A stretch of 64,000 nt of DNA from JAFAGX01 sp035623335 (GCA_035623335.1 DASPTQ010000071.1:38838-102837); one strand, 5' to 3'. Counted from the stretch's first letter, positions 1-8,570 are shown. Translations and numbers: made by a program. Notes: a model not told the origin generated them from the sequence alone.

Positions 1-1548
1 TTCTCCACGATTCACGTGTTCTGAAACGACTTCTCCTGCAGCTTTGTAACCTTGATCCGCGAGCACAATGGTAGTGGGACCATGTGACGATGCCGAAATG
101 GCCTGGAGCCATACTCCTGTCGCGCTCAGCTGGTTAGAAAAATCAAAGCGGTACGATAGGGTCTCCAATCCCAGATGTTTAGTATTGTTTGTCCTCCAGG
201 CATTCTCAATTGAAACTGGAGCGTAACGAATCACATTCCTCAGTTGTTGCCGCTGCGACTGAATCCACAACCCTCGGTCATTGCCCGTGGGAACCGCCGT
301 CTTGACGATATGGCCGGCCAGCCTTCTGGCGAGTCCTACGATGGTCAAGTTCTGCTGTGGCAGACCGGCGGCCAGCTGCTCTGGGGCTCGGATCTCATTG
401 TCGCTTCGTATCTCATTTGGGGTAACGGGCAAGCCGAGGTTTTTGGTGAAGAAAGCATAGGCTTGTTCGCGGTTAGCGAGTTGGTAGTTATGAGTACCAG
501 GATCTCGATTCTCGTACCACGCCAACTCGTCCTCTCTCCCCAACAGGCGGAAATAGGGCCGAACTTGATCGTAGATGTAGGGCTTCACTAACGCGGAACG
601 AAAGCAGCAGTCATCCTCCGCATTATGAATCAGCAAAGTGGGACGAGGCGCCCGTATGGCTAGAAACAAGGGATAATCTTCGTCCTTGGCGAGGTCGGTT
701 GCGTTTTCCTCGATTTCGTCGGTGTCGAGCGGGCGGATGAGATTCGACTGCAGTGCCCCAATACCGGCCACCTCTACAGCGACGGCGACGCGCTCGTCAA
801 GCGCACTCAGCAGCGTGGTTTGCCAACCGCCGCCCGACAGGCCAGTGACACCCAGCCGACGGGTGTCGACCTGCGGCAGGCTTGCGAGGTAGTCGAGTCC
901 CCTCCGCATCGAAAGATAGAAAAAGCCCAAAGCGTTCGCGCCTACAAGATCGAGGTGGGCGGCATAGTCATGGCCGTTTTCCGGTTGCGCCAGTTCCCCG
1001 AACCCGACCCAAGACAGACTCAACGCGACAATCCCGCGCTTGACAAAATTGATGCACCTCTTTTGCTCATATTCCGCGGCATTCCCCGCAACTTCGTGGC
1101 CTAAGAGATTAAGAATAGCGGGTGCCTTACCGTTGAGTTTTTGTGGCTCGTATAGGATTGCCGTAGACTCAAAGCCCGGAACAATCTCATATCGGAACTT
1201 GCGCAGCCGGTATCCCTGTGCACTTTCAATAACCTCGGTCTCCTGAAAGCGGGGCGCGGCGTCGATCCAATCTCGTGACCAGCCATGAAAAGCTACATCT
1301 TGGAGGGCATGGTTGCGGATGCTTGCTGCCTCTGCAGACCACTTCTCCGCAGTGGTGGGAGGGGATAACTTGAGGATACGTTTCGCCAGATAACTTTGTA
1401 ATTGGGATGCGGTTACGGCACTGGGCTGGATACGCTCCTCGAGAACACGCTGCACCGAATCAGAGGTAGTCTGCGTACCGACATTGATGCATAGAGTAAC
1501 AGCGATCATGCAGCCCATAATGAATGGCATCTTTGTCAACAAGCTCAT
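1..1548 (-). CDS. Secreted alpha/beta hydrolase, acetylxylan-esterase-like (partial, cut by left edge)
   Basis: The minus strand stays open for 516 codons from ATG 1548 to the window edge, so the C-terminus is missing. The first ~26 residues look like a signal peptide (MSLLTKMPFIMGCMIAVTLC). A nucleophile elbow GLSGG lies at residues 236-240 (Ser238). An Asp-rich loop (IHNAEDD, 307-313) and a His in GTHNY (His353) sit where the acid and base of an alpha/beta hydrolase are expected. A central segment (LNLLGHEVAG...RGIVALSLSWVGFGE) matches the acetylxylan esterase/dienelactone hydrolase style. These enzymes remove acyl groups from plant polysaccharides in the periplasm or outside the cell. The next gene is a GH28 enzyme, which fits pectin or hemicellulose breakdown. 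The start is a choice between ATG 1548 and in-frame ATG 1530 or 1509; the longer form keeps the whole signal peptide. The precise substrate is inferred. Confidence 0.8.
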   Translation of the reverse strand, partial: MSLLTKMPFIMGCMIAVTLCINVGTQTTSDSVQRVLEERIQPSAVTASQLQSYLAKRILKLSPPTTAEKWSAEAASIRNHALQDVAFHGWSRDWIDAAPRFQETEVIESAQGYRLRKFRYEIVPGFESTAILYEPQKLNGKAPAILNLLGHEVAGNAAEYEQKRCINFVKRGIVALSLSWVGFGELAQPENGHDYAAHLDLVGANALGFFYLSMRRGLDYLASLPQVDTRRLGVTGLSGGGWQTTLLSALDERVAVAVEVAGIGALQSNLIRPLDTDEIEENATDLAKDEDYPLFLAIRAPRPTLLIHNAEDDCCFRSALVKPYIYDQVRPYFRLLGREDELAWYENRDPGTHNYQLANREQAYAFFTKNLGLPVTPNEIRSDNEIRAPEQLAAGLPQQNLTIVGLARRLAGHIVKTAVPTGNDRGLWIQSQRQQLRNVIRYAPVSIENAWRTNNTKHLGLETLSYRFDFSNQLSATGVWLQAISASSHGPTTIVLADQGYKAAGEVVSEHVNRGE

Positions 1549-1735
1549 GCAATTCCCGGGTCTGATATGCTGGATCGTTGGTCGAAACTTGTACGTCGTT
1601 CCCGAGTACAAACCGCCGAGCCTACACTTGTTCCCGGCTTGTATCTTGAGCTGCCTCAGTGTGAGGACCGTGGATGCAAGTGTCGAGAAGCATGGTAGCT
1701 GGCGGTCAGTTTTGATGGGTCTCGCTCCTACTGGA

Positions 1736-3370
1736 TCAAATTCGCCTCACCACAGCATGTTCTGATGCGCCATCTGCAAACTCTACTTCTTGGGTCTGTT
1801 TCGAAACACGGTTCAAAGCAAGAGTAATGTTCCGGTTGCGGTCTCCGTTGAGGCGAAGCAGCGCAGGGCTGCTCTCCGCAGCCGAGCAGGACTCGATCAA
1901 TGCTTCCTGCACATCCTCAAGAATGAAGGCAGGTGCCTTGGGTTCTGATTTCTGAGCCCGGATCCGAATCAGTTCGAGATCGAGAACACTCTTGCACTCA
2001 ACCGACGGTCCACTGGTAGCGTTCAGCACGGTGTTGCATACGCGGAATCCGTTCACTTGGTAGCAAGAAATTCCCTTGGCAGAGGATTTGACGATCATAT
2101 TCTCTAACGACAGCTGTTGAATTGGGCTTTCGGGCAGACCTTCGGCGACGACTGCGACTTTTGCCCCATCCAAAAGGATGTCGCTGCAGTGAAAATTCCG
2201 AAAGGTGGGAGTACGAACGTCTAACGGGTGCTTGGTGTTGCGATCTTCATCCTCGTAGAACATGCTGAAGATAACTCCGGTGTCTTCGAGGTTTCGCATC
2301 ACTACGTTAACCGCGGACACGTTCTCCACCACATTGCCTCGTCCGCGCGCAGTCCTGAAATACAGCCCGCAGGTCGTTCCGTCGCACACGCAGTTACTGA
2401 TCGCAACATTACGCACTCCGCCAGCGGTCTCGCTGCCGATTCCCACCCCGCACCCACCCGCATTGAACGTGCAATTCGTCACGACAATGTTCTCCGAGGG
2501 CTGAAACGGTCTCCCCGGAATCTGCTTGTAACCGGATTTCAGCATGACGCAGTCATCCCCGCAGCTTATGTAGCAGCCAGAGATGCGAACATTACGGCAG
2601 GACTCCGGGTCGATACCATCCGTATTCGCCGAATGGGGCGGATTCAGAATGGTGAGGCCGTCGATGTAAACGTCGTCACACAAAACCGGGTGAATCGTCC
2701 ACGAGGGAGAATCGTGAATGGTGAGGCCTTTGACTAGCACTTTACGACTGCGATAGAGGTTGATCACTCGCGGCCGCGGCCATGGCAAGGGAGAGCCTGG
2801 CGGGTTCTCGGGCTCTCTTCCTATCAGTCCCAATTTCTTACGCAATTGTTCGGTTTCAGCCCACGCGTCGAGCCACACGGCTCCCTGACCGTCGAGCGTC
2901 CCCTGCCCAGTGATCGCTACGTTTTCAAGATCAATGCCGGTGATCAGGGAAGCATAAACCGTGCGTTCCAGGCCCTCCCACCAACCGGGAATGGTTGGAT
3001 AGTCGGCGAAATTAGTGCTTCCAAGCAGAGTAGCGCCGGCCAAGAGTTCCAACTCCAAATTGCTTCTTAGGAAAATGGGACCCGTCAGATACTTTCCGGC
3101 TGGAACGAAGACCTTACCACCACCCGCCGCGGCACAAGCGTTAATGGCTGCTTGCAGAGCGCCTGTGCAGAGTGTTCTGCCGTCACCAACCGCTCCAAAA
3201 TCTAGAACGTTCACTACATGGTTAGCCGGTGTTGATTCTGAACCAATGGACGCTCCTGAGGAAGGTCCACAGGATGGCCAATACCGGGCGCTTGTGCCTA
3301 CAGGCACTGCAGCTGAACTCGCGAGGCCGACAAGGAACTCGCGACGGCCGGGATCAGTTGGTTTCTTCAT
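1736..3370 (-). CDS. GH28-family polygalacturonase-like protein, Tat-exported
   Basis: This 544-residue protein starts with a twin-arginine signal (RREFLVG, residues 9-15) and carries a right-handed beta-helix of the GH28/pectin-lyase-fold type. The catalytic-site motifs NTDGID (249-254) and GDD (271-273) are present, so the three usual acidic residues can be traced. The third GH28 motif, usually containing GHG, reads GCGVGIGSE (306-314), with Val where His is normal. The last motif is an RTARGRG form (339-345) in place of the usual RIK. GH28 enzymes hydrolyse galacturonan or related uronic-acid glycosides; these changes suggest a rhamnogalacturonan or unsaturated-oligomer substrate, which is inference. 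It is transcribed away from the DapA-like gene at 3559 and toward the esterase. The family call is strong, the substrate is not. Confidence 0.88.
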   Translation of the reverse strand: MKKPTDPGRREFLVGLASSAAVPVGTSARYWPSCGPSSGASIGSESTPANHVVNVLDFGAVGDGRTLCTGALQAAINACAAAGGGKVFVPAGKYLTGPIFLRSNLELELLAGATLLGSTNFADYPTIPGWWEGLERTVYASLITGIDLENVAITGQGTLDGQGAVWLDAWAETEQLRKKLGLIGREPENPPGSPLPWPRPRVINLYRSRKVLVKGLTIHDSPSWTIHPVLCDDVYIDGLTILNPPHSANTDGIDPESCRNVRISGCYISCGDDCVMLKSGYKQIPGRPFQPSENIVVTNCTFNAGGCGVGIGSETAGGVRNVAISNCVCDGTTCGLYFRTARGRGNVVENVSAVNVVMRNLEDTGVIFSMFYEDEDRNTKHPLDVRTPTFRNFHCSDILLDGAKVAVVAEGLPESPIQQLSLENMIVKSSAKGISCYQVNGFRVCNTVLNATSGPSVECKSVLDLELIRIRAQKSEPKAPAFILEDVQEALIESCSAAESSPALLRLNGDRNRNITLALNRVSKQTQEVEFADGASEHAVVRRI

Positions 3371-3489
3371 TTGACTATCTTGCGACTCCTACGGGATAGC
3401 CAGAGTCACAACGCTCAACCCGAACGCAGCCAATTTTCTTGTACGCCCATTTGCTGGTCAAGGAAGAAACGTTTTTTGATAGCAAAATA

Positions 3490-3518
3490 TTGACCAATTG
3501 AATGGACAACCTTATCGT
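3490..3518 (+). promoter_or_regulatory. Candidate promoter of the dapA-like gene overlapping a TTGaCCA/TGGACAA dyad
   Basis: TTGACC (3490-3495) followed by 17 bases and TATCGT (3513-3518, 4 of 6 match to TATAAT) could be a sigma-70 promoter for the gene at 3559. The -35 box lies inside an imperfect inverted repeat TTGACCA (3490-3496), 6-base spacer, TGGACAA (3503-3509). The same half-site occurs three times upstream of the IclR gene (8524-8570), so this may be a regulator site. Seen in sequence; function inferred. Confidence 0.35.
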
Positions 3519-3558
3519 ACAAGGTCGAGCGCGGTTGGGACGATGAGAGGACTTCGAA

Positions 3559-4539
3559 ATGAATAAATTCCAGATTGACGGCATTGTTCCTGTTATTCCC
3601 ACCCCGTTCAATCTCCATGAGGAGATTGATTGGGCAGCTCTTCGAAGTTTACTGGACTTTGCGGCTGGTGCCGATGCCAGCGCAGTTTGTCTTCCTGCTT
3701 ACGCCAGTGAATTCTACAAACTCACCGAGGCAGAGCGGAGAGAGGCTATCGTTGTCGCAGTTGACCAGTTAAGGAATAAAGTTCCGGTCATCGCGCAGGT
3801 GAACTATTCGGCCACCTTGCAGGCGGTTCGCTCAGTGCGGGAAGTGCAAAGGGACGGGGCCTCAGCGGTGTGCTGCGCTGTACCAAGAATGTTTTCGCTC
3901 GATGATACAGCGCTTCTGCGGCACTTCGATCGCATTCTTCAAGCTATCGATATTCCCTTGATCATCCAAGATTTCAATCCCGGGGGTAGTTCGGCTAGCG
4001 TGAGCCTTATTGCAGAACTGCACCGGCGTCATCCTCATCTTCGCTATGTCAAGCTCGAAGAACCGCTAATGAGCTCAAAGGTGGAGGCGATCTTGCATGA
4101 GACGGGCGGAGCCGTCGGTGTATTGGAAGGCTGGGGTGGCATGTACATGCTCGAGCTGATCCCCGCAGGCATCTGCGGCGTGATGCCGGGTCTTGGAATT
4201 AGTGATATCCTCGCGCGCGCGTTTCGCTTGGCAAAAGATGGCGAAGTGGATCGCGCCTACGAACTTTTTCAGGAGGTTCTTCCCCAGATCGTGTTTTCTC
4301 TGCAGAACCTCGAGTTATACCACCACGCGGAAAAGCGCCTTCTGGAGGCACGCGGCATAATTTCGAAAAGTGTTGTTCGTCACGCAAGCCGCACCTTGCT
4401 GGAGAGGGAAGCAAAGCACATTGAATTCCTTAATAGCAAGATTCTCCATGCCTTGGATCGTTTTGGCTTTGCGCGAAATGCTTTTGGCAAAGCGGCCACA
4501 GTTCCTGCGACGACAACATCGGGGGACATCTTCCCTTGA
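3559..4539 (+). CDS. DapA/NanA-superfamily class I aldolase or dehydratase
   Basis: This 326-residue cytoplasmic protein has the dihydrodipicolinate synthase/N-acetylneuraminate lyase TIM-barrel layout. The N-terminus IDGIVPVIPTPF is typical, and the Schiff-base lysine is expected at Lys165 (RYVKLEEP). The catalytic tyrosine that normally sits before the active-site Asn is replaced by Phe139 (LIIQDFNP), so classical DHDPS activity is doubtful. It more likely cleaves or dehydrates a 2-keto acid derived from sugar acids or amino-sugar acids. The ATG at 3559 follows GAGAGGA at about 10 bases. The RidA gene begins 27 bp after its stop, and the two are almost certainly co-transcribed. It is divergent from the GH28 gene, with a promoter candidate between them. 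Confidence 0.82.
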   Translation: MNKFQIDGIVPVIPTPFNLHEEIDWAALRSLLDFAAGADASAVCLPAYASEFYKLTEAERREAIVVAVDQLRNKVPVIAQVNYSATLQAVRSVREVQRDGASAVCCAVPRMFSLDDTALLRHFDRILQAIDIPLIIQDFNPGGSSASVSLIAELHRRHPHLRYVKLEEPLMSSKVEAILHETGGAVGVLEGWGGMYMLELIPAGICGVMPGLGISDILARAFRLAKDGEVDRAYELFQEVLPQIVFSLQNLELYHHAEKRLLEARGIISKSVVRHASRTLLEREAKHIEFLNSKILHALDRFGFARNAFGKAATVPATTTSGDIFP

Positions 4540-4566
4540 TTGCCCTATGGCAAAGGTTCATAACAA

Positions 4567-4947
4567 ATGCCTAATCGCGAAATAAAACACCCTGACAAAC
4601 TCGTTTCCACGGGTTCTTATTCAGCCGCCGTTCAAATAGATGGATGGTTGTTCATCAGTGGCCAAGGCCCTTTGGACTTGCGAACGGGTGAAGTGGTAAG
4701 AGGCTCGATAGAGGATGAGACGCGGTTGACGATGTCCCACATTGGCAAGATCCTTGAGTCGGCGGGCTACGGTTTTGAGAATGTGGTGAAGTGTACTTGT
4801 CATCTGGCTGACATCCGGGATTTCGATGCTTTTGATCGCGTGTACGCGACGTTCTTTTCTGGAGTACGGCCGGCACGAACCACAGTGCAAACGGTTCTAT
4901 GGAACGGAATTAAAGTGGAAATCGATGCCATTGCGCGAAAAGCTTGA
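4567..4947 (+). CDS. RidA/YjgF-family enamine/imine deaminase
   Basis: This 126-residue protein is the usual length for the RidA family, which hydrolyses reactive 2-aminoacrylate-type enamines and imines to 2-keto acids in the cytoplasm. The conserved motifs are present: LFISGQGPLD (28-37), the substrate-binding arginine in RPART (Arg104) and the acidic residue in KVEIDAIA (Glu118). It sits 27 bp behind the DapA-like gene. That pairing suggests the pathway makes an imine or enamine intermediate which RidA clears before or after the aldolase step. Whether it is true RidA or another subgroup (such as 2-aminomuconate deaminase) cannot be settled by reading. Confidence 0.88.
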   Translation: MPNREIKHPDKLVSTGSYSAAVQIDGWLFISGQGPLDLRTGEVVRGSIEDETRLTMSHIGKILESAGYGFENVVKCTCHLADIRDFDAFDRVYATFFSGVRPARTTVQTVLWNGIKVEIDAIARKA

Positions 4948-5037
4948 CACCCAGTTTGCCCCGAAGCGCCTTCAGCAGGTACACCGTTGGGAGCGTATCT
5001 TAGTTGGGGGGCAACGAAGTAGACCGACTGTGCTGAC

Positions 5038-6288
5038 TCAGTTTGCTGCCGGGTGGTTGGCCGGGAGCGCACCGGTCTCCGAAGGCTGTTGCCAGATCCG
5101 CAGCATCACAACTCCCCCTTGCGGTACGGTGACCGTATAAGAGTCGTGAAGAACACCCAGATCCTTGTGGGCCCACAAATCGCGAACACGCACTGCACCA
5201 CCAAAGCCTACATCTTTGAACTTTAGGGTGAGTGGCTCCGCCTCATCATCAATAACGTAATTAAAGAGGGCTACGGCCTTGGAGCCATCGCTCAACGGCT
5301 TCATCCAGATTTGTGGCGGCGCGATGCGGCTCCCCTGGATTCCCAGCTTGTCCTGATCGATCGCAATCACTTCCTTGTTCATCAATATGCTCTTGGTCGT
5401 CTGGTCTATCTTACTCAAGTCGTTGCCAGCGATCAGCGGGGCTGCCAGGATGGCCCATAGGCTCATGTGCGTCCGGTATTGGTCGGCAGTCATGCCACCA
5501 TTACCAATCTCGAGCATGTCCGGATCGTTCCAGTGACCCGGTCCGGCGAACCTCTCGAGCCCTGCCTGCGAGAAACCGATAAGCGCCATGCTGCGGTAAT
5601 GATCGCGAATATCATCGGTTGTGCGCCACATGTTGCCCCCCACCTCTGGCCCCCACTCCCAAACCGCGCCGACGCCGTACTGACAGAGACTGTAAACGAT
5701 GGGTCGATGTGTATTGAGAAGTGCCTCATGCATCTTCTTGTATGCTGCTTGCATCATCCGCAACGCTTGTTGCGGATCTTGTCGAGGGTCGTGCAATTTC
5801 ATGATGTCCATGTAACTGCATAGGTCATATTTTAGAAAATCCACTCCCCAGCTGGCGTAGGTGTTCGCATCTTGTTGCTCGTAGCCATAGCTTCCCTCAT
5901 AACCTGCACAGGTTTTGGGCCCTGGAGAGGAATAGATACCGAACTTCAATCCCTTCGCGTGCACGTATTCGCCCAGCGCCTTCATGTCGGGAAACTTGCT
6001 GTTGGAATGAATGTTGCCGTGGGAGTCTCGCTTGCCTTCCCAGGAGTCGTCGACATTGACATAGACGTAGCCGGCATCCTTCATTCCGCTGGCGACCATG
6101 GCATCGGCCGCCGCACGCACATCCGCAGCGGTGACCTTTGTTGCGAAATGGTTCCAGCTATTCCAGCCCATAGGCGGTGTGGGAGCCAGTTCAGCGGATT
6201 GGGCGTCTGCCGTTGGGCAACGCTGACCGATCAGGGTGATTGCCAATGAGGCGCATACTGTGAGAATGCGCTGCCAGTGGAAACGCAT
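5038..6288 (-). CDS. GH27 alpha-galactosidase, secreted
   Basis: A 416-residue glycoside hydrolase with the GH27 signature GWNSWNHF near the mature N-terminus. The nucleophile Asp is at about residue 155 (KYDLC) and the acid/base Asp at about 226 (WRTTDDI). HWNDPDMLEIGN follows, and a C-terminal beta-sandwich ends the protein. GH27 enzymes release terminal alpha-galactosyl residues (also alpha-GalNAc in some members) from plant galactomannans, raffinose sugars or pectin side chains. A signal peptide (about 28 residues ending at TADA) sends it to the periplasm or beyond. I chose ATG 6288 over the upstream GTG at 6321 because AAAGG lies 5-6 bases before it and the signal peptide then starts properly. 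It is convergent with the dapA-like/ridA pair. Confidence 0.92.
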   Translation of the reverse strand: MRFHWQRILTVCASLAITLIGQRCPTADAQSAELAPTPPMGWNSWNHFATKVTAADVRAAADAMVASGMKDAGYVYVNVDDSWEGKRDSHGNIHSNSKFPDMKALGEYVHAKGLKFGIYSSPGPKTCAGYEGSYGYEQQDANTYASWGVDFLKYDLCSYMDIMKLHDPRQDPQQALRMMQAAYKKMHEALLNTHRPIVYSLCQYGVGAVWEWGPEVGGNMWRTTDDIRDHYRSMALIGFSQAGLERFAGPGHWNDPDMLEIGNGGMTADQYRTHMSLWAILAAPLIAGNDLSKIDQTTKSILMNKEVIAIDQDKLGIQGSRIAPPQIWMKPLSDGSKAVALFNYVIDDEAEPLTLKFKDVGFGGAVRVRDLWAHKDLGVLHDSYTVTVPQGGVVMLRIWQQPSETGALPANHPAAN

Positions 6289-6424
6289 GTTACCTTTCTC
6301 ACCTCTGGAGAAGCATCTCACCGCGATACCAGAGGCTGCCTATTTTCGCGTGGGGAGGCTCCCCTGTCACTTTCGCGAGCGAATTGAATTTAGCCATCGA
6401 TATCGGCTGTCATACGCTTGGGAT

Positions 6425-7429
6425 TCACCGCTTTGCCGCGCCGCAATAGCATGCGCAGCTGTCCCCGCAGCAGCTAACCATGAGACTAGATTCATCGACT
6501 GCTTCAAATTCAGAGGACGGGACAGTCCTCAGCTCGTTAACCAAGCCTTGTGTCCAAGCAGGATCGAGAGTTCCGTCCAGTTGCCAATCGTCTCCGATGT
6601 CCGACATAAACATCCCGTATTTCTTAAGTGCGGTCAAAATCACTTGCGCTTGAGCGGAATAATGAGAGATATCAAAGTTGCTCTTCAATCGCCATCGGGA
6701 TCCCATCCAGATAACCTCGGCGTTAAGAGTGTCCAGATAAGTTGGGGTGTAGGTACCAGGCCATAGCACACCGCCTGAGTACGCACGTGAAGCCTCAAAG
6801 CGCAGTGCATGATCAATGTGTCCGGCTTGTACTTCGTCATTACGAACTAGTCCAGGAAAGAGCGGTAATCCACCATCATCTACAGAGGCGGTAGGAAATG
6901 AGCGATTCGTAATTAGAGCGTTGGACTTCAAGTCGTAGATTACCCCGTTCGCGGCCTTCGGATGGCCGTCCTTCCAATGGGCGCCATAGAGTTCGTAAAG
7001 AATGCAGGTATCTTTATTGATCATCAGTGCATGAGCATCGCCACCGTCATAAGGTTCAATAGGAGTGTGCGCGGTGAACGGATACGGGCCAGGATCAGAT
7101 TCAGCAAGATTACTAATGGCAACCGATACCAACGGCGTGCTGTTGTCAACGATTGCGAAAGGAAAACCATAGTTCTTACCGCCTGCCGGACCGAAGCCAA
7201 GGGTAAGATGTTTTCCTGGAATACTTGCTGCCCATGCGGCAGAATTCCTGTTGACCGGCAAGTTGTCAATCGGAGTATTCCAAACGTTATTGGCTGGAAA
7301 GACTGCGCAGGTTGTACCGGGAACTAACGATAACCGAACAGTGCTCGCTGCCTGCTGCTCAGAGCCGGCTGCGGCAAGCAGCGTTGTTGCGAAAAGGAGA
7401 CGGGCGAGAACGATTCTCCACTTCCACAT
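6425..7429 (-). CDS. Secreted protein of unknown function (C-x-FP-x-x-NVWN family)
   Basis: A 334-residue protein with a clear signal peptide (MWKWRIVLARLLFATTLLAA). ATG 7429 is preceded by GAGGAG at 8 bases, so the longer frame reaching back to 7771 into the regulator gene is not used. The mature part opens with CAVFPANNVWNTPID (about residues 39-53) and contains DAHALMINKDTCILYELY (about 142-159) and HIDHALRFE (about 212-220), with His and Asp residues scattered like a metal or carbohydrate site. I have seen this pattern as an unnamed family in soil Acidobacteria and Actinobacteria but cannot give it a function. A cysteine-rich tail (SCCGDSCACYC) ends the protein, which is unusual for a periplasmic enzyme. 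It lies between the alpha-galactosidase and the IclR gene. Confidence 0.8.
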   Translation of the reverse strand: MWKWRIVLARLLFATTLLAAAGSEQQAASTVRLSLVPGTTCAVFPANNVWNTPIDNLPVNRNSAAWAASIPGKHLTLGFGPAGGKNYGFPFAIVDNSTPLVSVAISNLAESDPGPYPFTAHTPIEPYDGGDAHALMINKDTCILYELYGAHWKDGHPKAANGVIYDLKSNALITNRSFPTASVDDGGLPLFPGLVRNDEVQAGHIDHALRFEASRAYSGGVLWPGTYTPTYLDTLNAEVIWMGSRWRLKSNFDISHYSAQAQVILTALKKYGMFMSDIGDDWQLDGTLDPAWTQGLVNELRTVPSSEFEAVDESSLMVSCCGDSCACYCGAAKR

Positions 7430-7545
7430 TGTCCGCACTCCTCGAGCCGCGCCCGCTCGAAGCGGCGCCATCAAGTTGATACCATGGGCGCATTCTGGCT
7501 GCAAGCCGTCGCTTCGATTTCGCGGGTGCAGGGTTTCAGGCGAGG

Positions 7546-7580
7546 AGAGAAAAGGGGCACCCCGACGGGGCCGTCCTGGG
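7546..7580 (-). terminator. Possible terminator after the IclR gene
   Basis: Read on the minus strand, GGCCCCG then CGGGGTGCC forms a short GC-rich stem with one bulge, followed by CCTTTTC. It starts about 15 bp after the IclR stop codon. The loop is very tight, so termination strength is uncertain. Confidence 0.3.
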
Positions 7581-7590
7581 TTGGCGATGG

Positions 7591-8382
7591 CTAGGCAATG
7601 CCAAAGTTTTGCGCACCGTACCCCAAACGTGACGAGATCGCCTGCGCAGTCCGCATCACCTGGTGGGCTAGGATCGAAACACGATCCATCCCAATTTGGC
7701 TGGTCGTACCCGCCACGCTGATTGCGGCAACCGCGGATCCGTTCTCGCCGAACACGGGTGCCCCGATACACCGAAGTCCAGGTTCATCTTCTTCATTATC
7801 CAGAGCGTAGCCTGACTGCCTGACCAGGGCCAGTTCTCGCCGCAAAGCATTCTTCGAAATGATGGTGCGGCTATTGTGGCGGGCGAATTCTTTGGTCTTA
7901 AGGAGATGCTCCAGTTCATCAGGCGGCAGAAACGCAATGAGTACCTTTCCCACCCCGGTGCAATTGGCATCGAGTCTCCGGCCGATCCATGACGCCAGCC
8001 TAACCAAACCCGGGGCTTCAACTTTTTCAATGACCACAGCTTCGTCGCGTTCCAGCACTGCCATGTGAACGGTGAGCCCGCTCTCCTGCATCAGGGATCG
8101 CAAGAAAGGTTTGGCTTCTTCGCGGAGATCGAGATTCTCGATCGCACTCCTGCTTAGGCTAACCAACTGCAATCCAAAATGATACCTGCCGGTTTGGGTG
8201 TGCTTCTGAAGGAACCCCCTTCGTTCGAGGGTTGTTAGGATCAGATGAGCTGAGCTCTTCGGAATTTTAAGCCTTCGGCCGATTTCGGAAATAGAAAAGC
8301 CGCGCTTGGAGTGGCCGAGACATTGCAGTACCGACAGTGCCCGTTCGATGGATGGTACTGAGTATTGCTTGGGTTGGGCCAT
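7591..8382 (-). CDS. IclR-family transcriptional regulator
   Basis: This 263-residue protein has an N-terminal winged helix-turn-helix (YSVPSIERALSVLQCLGHSK...FSISEIGRRLKIPKSSAHLI, about residues 7-50). The C-terminal IclR effector-binding domain (about 75-250) has the usual DANCTGVGKVLIAFLP and ALDNEEDEPGLRCIGAPVF segments. IclR proteins bind small metabolites and often control sugar-acid or aromatic catabolism and their own gene. I use ATG 8382; a TTG 39 bases upstream is also in frame. A perfect 16-bp palindrome (8416-8431) lies just upstream of the start, and TGGACAA/TTGTCCA repeats lie further up, before the divergent TonB-receptor gene. Control of the flanking hydrolase and transport genes is the natural inference. 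Confidence 0.92.
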   Translation of the reverse strand: MAQPKQYSVPSIERALSVLQCLGHSKRGFSISEIGRRLKIPKSSAHLILTTLERRGFLQKHTQTGRYHFGLQLVSLSRSAIENLDLREEAKPFLRSLMQESGLTVHMAVLERDEAVVIEKVEAPGLVRLASWIGRRLDANCTGVGKVLIAFLPPDELEHLLKTKEFARHNSRTIISKNALRRELALVRQSGYALDNEEDEPGLRCIGAPVFGENGSAVAAISVAGTTSQIGMDRVSILAHQVMRTAQAISSRLGYGAQNFGIA

Positions 8383-8415
8383 GAAGAACTCAGTTGCAAA
8401 CCCTGGGGGGCCTGC

Positions 8416-8431
8416 GTCCAACCAGTTGGAC
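8416..8431. promoter_or_regulatory. Perfect palindrome upstream of the IclR gene (candidate autoregulatory operator)
   Basis: GTCCAAC, centre CA, GTTGGAC: two perfect 7-bp arms, 34 bp before ATG 8382 of the regulator. IclR-family operators are commonly short palindromes of this size near their own promoter. Confidence 0.4.
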
Positions 8432-8523
8432 AGACTGCCAAACCTTAACAGAAATGCAGTTCACCGGTCAATCGAACCTGGATCAAACGGATCAAACCCA
8501 GAACGGTCAGACCCGGGTGGTGA

Positions 8524-8570
8524 TGGACAAAATCAAAAATGCTTGTCCAGAAATCGCAAACCCCGGACAA
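8524..8570. promoter_or_regulatory. Cluster of TGGACAA/TTGTCCA half-sites (candidate IclR operator)
   Basis: TGGACAA (8524-8530) and TTGTCCA (8543-8549) form a perfect 7-bp inverted repeat with a 12-base spacer, and a further GGACAA follows at 8565-8570. The cluster lies between the divergent IclR gene and the TonB-receptor gene, about 100 bp upstream of the promoter candidate at 8668. A related dyad occurs at 3490-3509. Confidence 0.4.

Noticed and set aside
7430..7771. N-terminal extension of the secreted protein gene
   Set aside because: It runs back into the IclR gene and lacks a ribosome site, while ATG 7429 has GAGGAG and a clean signal peptide.
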